Assembly: GCA_942491975.1 (NCBI GenBank) | Contig: CALOCY010000004.1 | Location: 3,060,008-3,124,007 of the forward strand | Reading direction: 5' to 3' | Source: CALOCY01 sp942491975 | GTDB taxonomy: Bacteria; Bacteroidota; Bacteroidia; Bacteroidales; Prolixibacteraceae | DNA: 64,000 nucleotides | Part shown: positions 34,601 through 42,232 of the stretch, in pieces | How positions within the stretch are numbered: the first letter of the stretch is position 1 | Layout: each line of letters starts with the position of its first letter | The notes under the pieces: model-generated | Seen by the model: only the letters and a program-made list of their open reading frames with translations | Told to the model about the DNA's origin: nothing | Databases searched by the model: none | Position numbers and translations under genes: made by a program

Positions 34601-35529
34601 GTAAGCCATGCTTTTACGGTAAATGTTGAAGTACTGCCCGAATTTATTCTCAGGGGACGGCTGTTAAACCGGAAGACCATACTTTCCGGTGTAATGGTGG
34701 TATTGGATGGCATTATCTCACCGTTTGCATTTTCAATAATAGCTCCTTCCAGTAATTTTGTCAGATCATTGTTTAGTGCATTGAAAAGGGTTATTTCACT
34801 TACATAAGTGGGGAAAGGATCACTTTTGCCGGTATCGGTAATTTTAAAACGCAGTGTAGGAACAGCCATTGCCTGATGATCGGAAAAGGAGGAGATAGTG
34901 GTTTTCGGGACAGGTAGATTGGCAGCAGAGCAATAGGAATCATTGTCGTGTTCAACAGGGGGGAGTTTGCCGGAAATACGGACTTCATCGAATATAACTT
35001 TGTCATTGGAATAGTGATTGCAAAGCTGCACAACAAGACGCAGCGAATCGGCGTTATCTAACTGTAAATTGCTTGTCATCTCTTCCCAGTTGGCCAGGGT
35101 AATATCATTTGACGGGAAAGGGATTGAATTGGTGGGAGAGGTAAACAGAAAGGCTTTGAGGAATTTTCTTTCAGCATTTGTCCCGCTTCCTGTCTCTTTG
35201 GTGATGAATGAAACGGAAATATTTTCGTAACCGGTAGTTGAAACCCAGGGCGAAGACCAGGTTGCTGTCCCGTTGCAATCGCGGGCTTCAAGGCGTCCGC
35301 CACTGGTATCCACAGTTTTTACATAGTCGTATTCGTTATCAAATGAGCAATCCGACCAACTGAGTTGCCACGATACATTGTCAAGGTCGTATTGTGGTTG
35401 TGTTACATTAGCACCCCATGCCCCTTTATTGGGAATAGTAAAGGACTCGGAATAGATATTGTTTGCAACACTGACACTTACCGGAAGCAGTAGTAATAGT
35501 GTCAATAAATTGTAAATTCTTGGGGTCAT
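31636..35529 (-). CDS. Large secreted protein with lamin-tail domains and FlgD-like C-terminus
   Basis: I place the start at ATG 35527-35529, because the protein then begins with a clear signal peptide (MTPRIYNLLTLLLLLPVSVS); an upstream in-frame ATG at 35598 would bury it. The product is about 1,297 residues. The order is an N-terminal beta-sandwich region, a concanavalin-like region around DNA 34100-33600 (ENFEKPLTGWINTEDWELS onward), two lamin-tail domains (LIVNEIMPDPSPSQ near 33250; FVFNEILFDPQEGCPEFIEV near 32480) and a C-terminal FlgD/gliding-type Ig domain (PQAFSPDNDGYNDATIIHY to the end). Such proteins are outer-surface or secreted in Bacteroidota and are possible T9SS cargo. It is divergent from asd. 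Confidence 0.85.
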   Translation of the reverse strand: MTPRIYNLLTLLLLLPVSVSVANNIYSESFTIPNKGAWGANVTQPQYDLDNVSWQLSWSDCSFDNEYDYVKTVDTSGGRLEARDCNGTATWSSPWVSTTGYENISVSFITKETGSGTNAERKFLKAFLFTSPTNSIPFPSNDITLANWEEMTSNLQLDNADSLRLVVQLCNHYSNDKVIFDEVRISGKLPPVEHDNDSYCSAANLPVPKTTISSFSDHQAMAVPTLRFKITDTGKSDPFPTYVSEITLFNALNNDLTKLLEGAIIENANGEIMPSNTTITPESMVFRFNSRPLRINSGSTSTFTVKAWLTEAVTDFSELQLAINNKAHQFKTFGAGSYLAPEFPETITSAIHQVDVKGTILSVLNHIEWVEPGKPFLIAAQLTDQNGNADLNPSSRLIIEGEHMTTPISIITADSNGIFIWDKLSATQTTTLTLSSTDEEIDSVTMRIPVYDNPIFLLKENFEKPLTGWINTEDWELSQKKPLSGKQSLKHINNEKSGNSFLLHPLPVSNAGAVDLHWSVTFRNSSWDPSSKNHFGLWLFADNKDLTVANGYYMGVNRKGNDDRIKIWRMTEGAVDSIIVESEFTWKETTNAMVNVTRRNRGVWHLNIEHNGCYYNAFSGNTTSKQVSGAFCAPSFFYTSTRAGKLWIDDIQVVAVNRPPYVKKVSPIDNHTVEVLFSEPVITDSSAFWEMRVFDQSANLITHIEHSPSTPETVYLSFSNPLHYRFLLTISDIKDVDGLAMGFFSEELKLFATASPYDLIVNEIMPDPSPSQGLPAHEYIELANNSNNYFSLSDFTITVGNTGISLPDSAIAPEGYVLICNTEAAPFFSQYCTPISVGNLPVIKNLGTTITIKNHSGTVIDSITFDKSWYHDPTKDEGGWSLEKIDPFRQCDPKNNWTASCAKNGGCPGFANSVTRPNIDDQSPQVQQVIVENLSSIILKLSEEIDTALLTSDHFYIDTYEHPVVVNYYEEEPQIHLKLDRPLLPNTSYKLITKPLSDRCGNTSEKISFELYFSQPGEGDFVFNEILFDPQEGCPEFIEVLNSADYKLALSSLFIGKEGEKGEITIFGALHPSSSFVFPGEMVAVTKDATALISFFPFSCDENIRGNSNLLQFTNTGATLVLINRDSIIIDRFTYTPQMHHPLLFDTRGVSLERTSPDLPTNVANNWHSASELHDFATPGCPNSQTATSAEEVTVVVEPQAFSPDNDGYNDATIIHYTLPHSGYLANVTVFDSEGYPVTRIANNTLLSSEGTISWDGTGENSESSQPGIYLLFIQLHDTRGDVLSFKKTCVLYHPKN

Positions 35530-35562
35530 TTTGTTTAGGGTTGTTAGAAAAATATAATTTTG
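35530..35562 (+). promoter_or_regulatory. Promoter of asd
   Basis: TTTG (35530-35533) and TAATTTTG (35555-35562) are 21 bases apart and point towards asd, whose start codon is 68 bases downstream. Confidence 0.55.
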
Positions 35563-35629
35563 TAATGATACAGGGATGTTTTTGTGGTTTGTACACAAAG
35601 TTATTCAATATACTAAAATTTTATCGAAA

Positions 35630-36640
35630 ATGAAAATAGCTATTGTTGGTGTAAGTGGTGCTGTAGGGCAGGAGTTTCTGAAAGTGCTGGCAGAGCGGAA
35701 TTTTCCGCTTGATGAATTGGTGTTGTTTGGGTCTTCGCGTAGTGCAGGGAATGTGTATGGGTTTATGGGAAAACAGATCAGGGTGCAGGAGATCACAGAG
35801 GATACCGATTTTAGTGATATCGATATTGCCCTTACCTCGGCCGGTGCCGGTACGTCCAAAAAGTTTGCATCAACAATTACCAGGCACGGTACTATTATGA
35901 TCGACAATTCAAGTGCATTTCGCATGGATGAAGATGTCCCTTTAGTGGTTCCTGAGGTGAATGCTGAAGATTGCCGGAATGTGCAGCGCAATATTATTGC
36001 CAATCCCAATTGTACAACCATTCAGATGGTGGTTGCGCTAAAACCTATTGAAGATATTTCGCCTATTAAGCGGGTACATATTGCCACATATCAGTCGGCT
36101 TCGGGTGCCGGGGCAACAGGAATGGCCGAACTGGAAGCACAGCTTGGGCAGATTGTAAATGGAGAAGAGATTGATGTGGAGCAATTTCAGTACCAGTTGG
36201 CATTGAACCTGATCCCGCACATTGATGTGGCACAGGAGAACGATTATACCAAAGAGGAGATGAAGATGTTCCACGAAACCCGTAAAATTATGCATTCCGA
36301 TGTGAAGGTGAGTGCCACGGCAGTACGTGTTCCGGTAATGCGTGCGCATTCCGAAGCCATATGGGTGGAGACGCAGGAGCCGGTTAGTGTGGAGCAGGCA
36401 CGTGAGGCATTCAGGAAAGCTGATGGTATTGTATTGGAAGATAACTTACAGGAGAAGATGTACCCTATGCCCCTTTTTAAAGCAGGAGAAGACCCGGTTT
36501 ATGTAGGGCGTGTACGTAAAGATCTTTCCAATGAGAACGGGCTGGCATTTTGGACGGTTTCCGACCAGATCAGAAAGGGTGCAGCACTGAATGCTGTGCA
36601 GATAGCCGAGTATTTGGTGAAAGAAGGAGTTGTTGGTTGA
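35630..36640 (+). CDS. asd: Aspartate-semialdehyde dehydrogenase
   Basis: A 336-residue NADPH-dependent enzyme converting aspartyl phosphate to aspartate semialdehyde, the branch point to lysine/diaminopimelate, threonine and methionine. The start at 35630 gives the standard N-terminus MKIAIVGVSGAVGQEFL; an upstream ATG at 35576 would add 18 unrelated residues. The catalytic cysteine is C128 in ANPNCTTIQ, and GASGAGATGMAEL-type residues follow. It is divergent from the lamin-tail gene and convergent with hflX. Confidence 0.95.
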   Translation: MKIAIVGVSGAVGQEFLKVLAERNFPLDELVLFGSSRSAGNVYGFMGKQIRVQEITEDTDFSDIDIALTSAGAGTSKKFASTITRHGTIMIDNSSAFRMDEDVPLVVPEVNAEDCRNVQRNIIANPNCTTIQMVVALKPIEDISPIKRVHIATYQSASGAGATGMAELEAQLGQIVNGEEIDVEQFQYQLALNLIPHIDVAQENDYTKEEMKMFHETRKIMHSDVKVSATAVRVPVMRAHSEAIWVETQEPVSVEQAREAFRKADGIVLEDNLQEKMYPMPLFKAGEDPVYVGRVRKDLSNENGLAFWTVSDQIRKGAALNAVQIAEYLVKEGVVG

Positions 36641-36681
36641 TTAATAGTTCGGTAGTGGATAATACGTGCATTGATTTTTTA

Positions 36682-37902
36682 TTACTCCTCATCAACCGGA
36701 ATATCGTACAAAAAGTCATTGTATGGGAAGCGGGTGGTATGGATTTTTTTCACTTCGTTATACAGTTTGTTTTTTAACCGGTCGATGTTTGTCTTCTTTT
36801 TTGCCGAGATGAAGATGCTGGGTGAGTTGTGTTTGGCCATCCAACTGTTGCGCCAGTCATCAAGGCTATAATTGGCCTTGGTTACAGGGGTAAGGTCGTC
36901 CTCTTCTTTCTCTTCGTAAGAGAACGTATCAATTTTGTTGAAGAGGTAGATCGTGGGTTTATCTCCGGCATTAATCTCTTCAAGGGTCTTTTGAACAATC
37001 TCAATTTGTTCTTCAAAACCGGGGTGTGAGATATCAATGGCATGCACCAGAATGTCAGCTTCGCGTACTTCGTCAAGGGTCGATTTAAACGATTCGACCA
37101 ACCCATGGGGCAGTTTTCGGATAAATCCTACCGTATCGGCAAGCAGGAAAGGGATGTTGTGGATAACCACTTTCCGAACGGTAGTATCGAGTGTGGCAAA
37201 TAGCTTATTCTCGGCAAAAACGGTCGATTTGCTCAACAGGTTCATTAGTGTTGATTTTCCCACATTAGTATAGCCCACCAGTGCCACACGCACCATTTTT
37301 CCCCTGTTTTTGCGCTGGGTGCTTTTTTGTTTGTCAATTTTTTTGAGTTGTTCTTTGAGCCGTGCAATTTTTTCAAGAATAATACGTCGGTCGGTTTCAA
37401 TCTGTGTTTCTCCCGGTCCGCGCAGGCCAATACCACCACGTTGTCGTTCAAGGTGGGTCCACATTCGGGTAAGGCGGGGGAGGATGTATTGCAGTTGTGC
37501 CAGTTCGACCTGTGTCTTAGCATGTGCTGTTTGTGCCCTTTTGGCAAAAATATCGAGAATAAGGTTGGTGCGGTCAAGGGTTTTGCACTCTACTGCACGC
37601 TCTATATTACGTAGCTGTGTCGGGGTCAGCTCATCGTCGAATATAACCGTGTCGGTTTCGTGTATTTTTATGTAGGTGATGATCTCTTCGAGCTTTCCTG
37701 AACCGACAAATGTTGCCGGATGAGGTGTAGCCAGTTTTTGAAGAAATTTCTTCTGTACGTCGGCACCAGCTGTGTCAGCAAGAAATTCCAGTTCGTCAAG
37801 GTATTCTTTTGCCTGCTTTTCGTCCTGATCTTTAGTGATCAGGCCTATCAGGATAACCCGTTCGCGGGGTGTCTTTATTTCAAAATTTTCAGGTCTTGTC
37901 AT
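36682..37902 (-). CDS. hflX: GTPase HflX
   Basis: A 406-residue ribosome-associated GTPase. The N-terminal HflX domain (VGSGKLEEI, DDELTPTQLRNIE, DIFAKRAQTAHAKTQVELAQ, LERQRGGIGLRGPGETQIE) is followed by a G domain with G1 VGYTNVGKST, G3 DTVGFI and G4 NKID. HflX splits stalled 70S ribosomes, for example after heat stress. It is monocistronic here, and hfq is not adjacent. Confidence 0.95.
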   Translation of the reverse strand: MTRPENFEIKTPRERVILIGLITKDQDEKQAKEYLDELEFLADTAGADVQKKFLQKLATPHPATFVGSGKLEEIITYIKIHETDTVIFDDELTPTQLRNIERAVECKTLDRTNLILDIFAKRAQTAHAKTQVELAQLQYILPRLTRMWTHLERQRGGIGLRGPGETQIETDRRIILEKIARLKEQLKKIDKQKSTQRKNRGKMVRVALVGYTNVGKSTLMNLLSKSTVFAENKLFATLDTTVRKVVIHNIPFLLADTVGFIRKLPHGLVESFKSTLDEVREADILVHAIDISHPGFEEQIEIVQKTLEEINAGDKPTIYLFNKIDTFSYEEKEEDDLTPVTKANYSLDDWRNSWMAKHNSPSIFISAKKKTNIDRLKNKLYNEVKKIHTTRFPYNDFLYDIPVDEE

Positions 37903-37915
37903 GAATGGGTAAAAT

Positions 37916-37950
37916 AAAAAAACCTGGCTTCATCATCGAAACCAGGGTTT
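37916..37950 (-). terminator. Terminator of the TonB-type gene
   Basis: A hairpin aaacctgg (37920-37927) with ccagggttt (37942-37950, one bulged base) is flanked by A and T runs on the two sides. It separates the tonB-like gene from hflX. Confidence 0.75.
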
Positions 37951-37972
37951 TTCTTATAGTATAACTAAGATT

Positions 37973-38656
37973 TTACTGTAGTACAAAATTGATGGGGACA
38001 CGGTAAGATACCTTTACGGGTTTTCCACGTTGTTTCCCGGGTTTCCATGTAGGCATGCTATTGATTACGCGCAGTGCTTCTTTATCAAGCGACGGATCAA
38101 TGCCCCTTAATATTTTCGCGTCTTCAATCGCACCTTTTTTGTTTATAACAAATGATACATAAACCTTACCCTGAATGCCATTTTCTTGTGCAATTACAGG
38201 ATATTTAATTGCTTTTGAAATCCACTTTCGCAGGGCTAATTCACCGCCCGGAAATTCAGGCATATCTTCCACAACAACAAATACAGGTGCATCGGCATCA
38301 TCCTCTTCATCAGTAAGAACAGGTTCTACGTCAATAGCTGTTTCATCATCAATCTCCGTATCATCAATTTCCAATTCTTCATCAATTTCCGTATCATCAT
38401 CAACGATGTTCAAAACATCAAAAGTTTTTGGTGGTGGTGGTGGTGGTGGTGGTTTAACCTCTTCCTGGCGGGTAATAGGAATAATCTCATCTTCCACTTC
38501 CTGCTCCATAACTTGTCCCAGGTCTTGTGCCTGTTTTACTGTAGAAGTCCAATTAAAAGCAATCAGAACAACTCCAAGAGCAACGACCAATCCAAGTTGA
38601 ATAAGCATGCTCCTTTTACGCTCAAGATCAGCTTTAGGTGACTTTTTAACTTCCAT
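37973..38656 (-). CDS. TonB-family energy transducer
   Basis: A 227-residue protein with a short cytoplasmic N-terminus, one transmembrane helix (about residues 17-36), a proline run of eight encoded by eight GGT repeats on the plus strand (38430-38453), an acidic Asp/Glu-rich periplasmic linker, and a C-terminal TonB domain (GKVYVSFVINKKGAIEDAKILRGIDPSLDKEALRV...). It would couple the proton gradient to TonB-dependent outer-membrane transporters together with ExbB/ExbD, which are not in the window. The short length and acidic linker are common in Bacteroidota. Confidence 0.9.
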   Translation of the reverse strand: MEVKKSPKADLERKRSMLIQLGLVVALGVVLIAFNWTSTVKQAQDLGQVMEQEVEDEIIPITRQEEVKPPPPPPPPKTFDVLNIVDDDTEIDEELEIDDTEIDDETAIDVEPVLTDEEDDADAPVFVVVEDMPEFPGGELALRKWISKAIKYPVIAQENGIQGKVYVSFVINKKGAIEDAKILRGIDPSLDKEALRVINSMPTWKPGKQRGKPVKVSYRVPINFVLQ

Positions 38657-38711
38657 ATAAAAGAGTTTATTCGGTTGAAATTACTTTACTGTAAGTTATT
38701 ATTTGAGGGTT

Positions 38712-38740
38712 TAAAGATAAAAAATAATCTTCAAAGTCAA
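38712..38740 (-). promoter_or_regulatory. Promoter of the TonB-type gene
   Basis: On the minus strand TTG (38738-38740) and TATCTTTA (38712-38719) are 18 bases apart, 56 bases before the start codon. Confidence 0.5.
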
Positions 38741-38799
38741 GTTTTTTTTCTTCTTTTTTGGAGTAACACAGCGTTGCTGAGAGAGTTCTTAACAGACGA

Positions 38800-38829
38800 T
38801 TTGTATAATTTAAATTTTTTTTATCTTTG
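38800..38829 (+). promoter_or_regulatory. Promoter of tRNA-Ala
   Basis: TTTG (38800-38803) and TATCTTTG (38822-38829) are 18 bases apart, a textbook Bacteroidota promoter ending 12 bases before the tRNA. Confidence 0.8.
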
Positions 38830-38841
38830 CACGACATCAAC

Positions 38842-38916
<75 letters not shown>

Positions 38917-38998
38917 AACATACAATCTTGTTGATATTTCCGCTTAGAACAGTTGTTTTAAGCGGATTTTTTTGATCAGGAGATATGGCAGGGTTGTG

Positions 38999-40879
38999 TC
39001 AGAATATCATTGGACGGGCTTTTCGTCCTCCCAACCCTATGATTTTAAATTCTGTACGTCTGTTTTTACGGTGTTCGACTTCCGGACACGATACGCCATC
39101 ATCACATTTGTTGATGAGTTTAGTTTCTCCGTATCCTTTTGCAACAATACGTTCAGGTTCAATACCTCTTGATATAACATACCTGACTGCTGATTCTGAT
39201 CGTTTTTGCGATAACCACATGTTGTAACTGTCGCTACCCCTTGAGTCGGTATGAGAACCGAGTTCAACCTTCATTTCAGGATTGTCCCTTAGTATTTGCA
39301 CCAGCTTATCAAGTTCAATTTCTGACTCGGGAAGGATATCCCATTTGTCGAAGTTGTAGTAAATATCATCAAGCACAAATACTTTATCCATCTCTTTTTT
39401 AAACATGTAAATGGTATCCCGTATTATGCCATAAGGTACATTTATCGTAGTTATGTTGATGGTTTGTTTCAGGTAGCCCGGTTTGGTAGCTGTAAATGCA
39501 TATTCTGAATTTTCTTCAAGATAACGCATTAAGTGACCAAATTTATCAGGTTGGAGGAAATGGATATCATTGTTGATAAAGATTTGGGCATCTGGAACAG
39601 GTTCGTTGTTTTCTTTATCCAATACGGTCAACTCCAGTTTGTATACCCCTTTGAGGAATAGTTCTACATATTCTTGGCTTTGCACTGTTTTTTGATCGCC
39701 CACATAGTTTAGCTTGTTGGCTTTTACAAGGAACATTTTATCTTTCAGCACTTCAAGCTCAAAATTACCATCGGTGTCTGATTTGGTTTGGGCAATGAGT
39801 GAGTCTTTATCATTCAGCAGTTTAACGGTGGCTTCAGCAACAGGTTCATAGGTATAATCGTCAAGCGTTACCCCTTGCAGGTTATAGTAAAGGTCTGCAA
39901 TATCCAGTTGATAGACATCGTCTTCTCCCTCCCCGTCCGGTCGGTTTGAGGTAAAGAAGCCAACAGATTGGTTGGGATGAATAACCAGCGCAAAATCATC
40001 GTCAGGTGTGTTTACCCCTGCTCCCAAATTATGTGCCTTTTTATAATCCCCTTTTTCCGGGTTACTGTAATAGAGGTCCAATCCGCCAACACCGTTATCG
40101 TATCCATCGGAAGCAAATGTTAGTACACCATCCGTATTTATAAATGGGAACATTTCTGTGTCTTCGGTATTTATCCCATCCAATGGTTCGGGAGTTTGCC
40201 ATTTACCATCAATACGGATAGAACGATAAATATTGGGGGCAATCGTTTTAAAGTTCCGTTCTTTTTTCCTTCGTTCTTTTTGAGTTGCAGGGGTTATGTA
40301 ATAGTTTTCAGGCATGTTTGAAGAGAAGTAGAGCGTATCCCCGGTTGCATTGATCGCAGGATGCCCTACAGAGAATCTTTTGTTGTTAAACGGGAACGAT
40401 TCGACAACAGCCCACTGCCCTTCAACTTTTTTGGCAATGACAATTCTGAGGTGGATGCTTGCTTTGCGGAAAACGCTGTAGAGTGTATCCGGTTCAATAA
40501 AATTGGACTGGGTTATGAACATTTCTCCTGTTTCGGGACAGTAGGAGACAGGTCCTTCGTGGTATTGGGTCGAGAATCGCTGAAAATGAGTCCTTTTGCT
40601 GATTATTTCTCCTTTTTCGTTAAGTTCGGTGAAGAATATATCGTAAAATATTTTTTGGTTGTTGGGATTTTGCGCTTTGGCTTGTTCCAGTAATTCGTCT
40701 TTATAGGAGGAGAAGATGAGGTTATTCTCAACAATTGAGGGGCCAAAGTCACTGGCTACGGTATTGGTTTTGATTTTTTTTACCGATAATTCGGTGTTTT
40801 CAAAAACCGGTCCTTTTCTGTTTTGTCCCAGTGCAATGGAGACAATTAGGAGTGCATATATGGTAAGCCGGTATTTCAT
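38999..40879 (-). CDS. OmpA-family protein with PD40 and carboxypeptidase-regulatory domains (T9SS-associated type)
   Basis: A 626-residue envelope protein with a signal peptide (MKYRLTIYALLIVSIALGQ), a beta-propeller of PD40-like repeats (HPAINATGDTLYFSSNMPE, MFPFINTDGVLTFASDGYDN, FALVIHPNQSVGFFTSNRPDG), a carboxypeptidase-regulatory-like domain (VEATVKLLNDKDSLIAQTKSDTDGNFELEV) and a C-terminal OmpA domain (about 505-615, YYNFDKWDILPESEIELDKL, LGSHTDSRGSDSYN) that should bind peptidoglycan. The layout resembles PorE-type proteins of the type IX secretion system. It begins 13 bases after porP/sprF and is probably the third gene of the giant-protein operon. Confidence 0.88.
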   Translation of the reverse strand: MKYRLTIYALLIVSIALGQNRKGPVFENTELSVKKIKTNTVASDFGPSIVENNLIFSSYKDELLEQAKAQNPNNQKIFYDIFFTELNEKGEIISKRTHFQRFSTQYHEGPVSYCPETGEMFITQSNFIEPDTLYSVFRKASIHLRIVIAKKVEGQWAVVESFPFNNKRFSVGHPAINATGDTLYFSSNMPENYYITPATQKERRKKERNFKTIAPNIYRSIRIDGKWQTPEPLDGINTEDTEMFPFINTDGVLTFASDGYDNGVGGLDLYYSNPEKGDYKKAHNLGAGVNTPDDDFALVIHPNQSVGFFTSNRPDGEGEDDVYQLDIADLYYNLQGVTLDDYTYEPVAEATVKLLNDKDSLIAQTKSDTDGNFELEVLKDKMFLVKANKLNYVGDQKTVQSQEYVELFLKGVYKLELTVLDKENNEPVPDAQIFINNDIHFLQPDKFGHLMRYLEENSEYAFTATKPGYLKQTINITTINVPYGIIRDTIYMFKKEMDKVFVLDDIYYNFDKWDILPESEIELDKLVQILRDNPEMKVELGSHTDSRGSDSYNMWLSQKRSESAVRYVISRGIEPERIVAKGYGETKLINKCDDGVSCPEVEHRKNRRTEFKIIGLGGRKARPMIF

Positions 40880-40892
40880 CTAATCATCAAAT

Positions 40893-41855
40893 TTAAAAAT
40901 AACGGGGCGATGTATAACGCGACCGCAACAGGTTTAGTTCGTACGAGATCATTATTTCATGTACCCCGTCATGAAAACGTTTTAAGTTGGTTGTTGTAAA
41001 ATCTATAGCATAACCAAATCGTAATTTTTCATTTATTATCCATTGAACAATAGCCCCGTATGAGTCGCCTGAACGGTACATTCCCCCCAGCCATAACCGT
41101 TCGTTAAGCAGGAAATTGGCTGAAACATCAAACTCGACCGGCACACCAATTGACGCCCGTGTACTAAATGTGGGTTTAAATTTAAGTTTTTTACCCATAT
41201 CAAACACAAATCCCCCAATAATAAAATAGTGGCGCAGTTCGGGATTTGTGGTATATTCAATACCATTGGTTGATAAGTATCCTTCCCTTGCTTTATATTT
41301 GCTTTCAATAATCCGGGGAATGGATAAACCCAGGTAGAATTGTTCGGAATGTAAAAATGCCCCTACTCCAAAGTTAGGTTTAAATGTTTGGTCAATATAT
41401 CCCTGAAAAGCAGGATCCCGGGGTGCTGCAAAATTGGGATTTAGTTCGTAAGCGTCAAAATTATTCTGGTAGTGTTGTATGGTTGTTTTAATCCCAAGTC
41501 GGAGCGATGTTTTTTCAGATAGTTTAAGGCGGTATGCATAATCGACAAATACAGCAAACCGGTTTTCCAACCCCTGGTCATTGTCTACTACAGTCAGACC
41601 GATCCCTATATTTTCATTTCGAAGGGGGGCATGTACGGAGAAAGAGTGGGTTTCAGGTGCCCCTGTAATACCTACCCATTGTAGGCGGGATAGTGCCATA
41701 AATGTCATATTGTCCCATATACCCACATAGGCGGGGTTCACCACCTGTATGTTGAACATATACTGCGTATACATGGGATCTTGTTGCCCATACGTATGCG
41801 TTAGATTTGATAAAAGCAGTATCAGTATTACTATGTATTTATTAACCCACTTCAT
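40893..41855 (-). CDS. Type IX secretion system outer-membrane protein PorP/SprF family
   Basis: I use ATG 41855, which puts the signal peptide (MKWVNKYIVILILLLSNLTHTYGQ) at the N-terminus; ATG at 41879 is also in frame. The roughly 320-residue product starts its mature part with QDPMYTQYMFNIQVVNPAYVG and continues with RLQWVGITGAPETHSFSVHAPL, both diagnostic for the PorP/SprF family, and ends as an outer-membrane beta-barrel. SprF-type proteins are needed for surface export of the adjacent type B-sorted adhesin, as SprF is for SprB in Flavobacterium johnsoniae. Its position immediately after the giant gene fits that role. Confidence 0.92.
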   Translation of the reverse strand: MKWVNKYIVILILLLSNLTHTYGQQDPMYTQYMFNIQVVNPAYVGIWDNMTFMALSRLQWVGITGAPETHSFSVHAPLRNENIGIGLTVVDNDQGLENRFAVFVDYAYRLKLSEKTSLRLGIKTTIQHYQNNFDAYELNPNFAAPRDPAFQGYIDQTFKPNFGVGAFLHSEQFYLGLSIPRIIESKYKAREGYLSTNGIEYTTNPELRHYFIIGGFVFDMGKKLKFKPTFSTRASIGVPVEFDVSANFLLNERLWLGGMYRSGDSYGAIVQWIINEKLRFGYAIDFTTTNLKRFHDGVHEIMISYELNLLRSRYTSPRYF

Positions 41856-41917
41856 TCCATATTTTCCCCTGTTCTGCATTAAACATATTTTCCCCTCTTT
41901 CAGTGAATATAAATTTA

Positions 41918-42232
41918 CTATTTATTAATAAATACGAAACCGGCATATGGTTTGTTGCCATCTCTTAGGTCAAGTATATAATAATATGTTGCAGATGGGA
42001 CTTCTTTTGTGTCTAAGTTCCATTTATTTTGCGAGCTTCCATCCCACCATGCATCAGTTTCCCCCCAACGTTGTACATTGCCATATCCCTCTTTTTCGTA
42101 AATAAGATTTCCCCAACTGTTGTAAATCTCCAGTGTGGCTTCAGGATACCTTGCCATACCTTCAATCATAAAATAATCATTGATGCCGTCTCCATCAGGA
42201 GAGAATCCGTTAGGAATAACAAATAGACAAGG
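41918..42232 (-). other. Type B C-terminal sorting domain of the giant protein
   Basis: The last ~104 residues start with a NGFSPDGDGINDYF motif, then LEIYNSWGNLIYE and the closing YYYILDLRDG/GFVFI strands. This is the gliding-motility-associated C-terminal domain family that directs T9SS export with the help of SprF. Confidence 0.9.

Noticed and set aside
38175..38600. A Ser-rich 141-codon open frame on the plus strand inside the TonB-type gene
   Set aside because: Its low-complexity composition is the reverse of the Asp/Glu/Pro-rich linker of the TonB-type protein.
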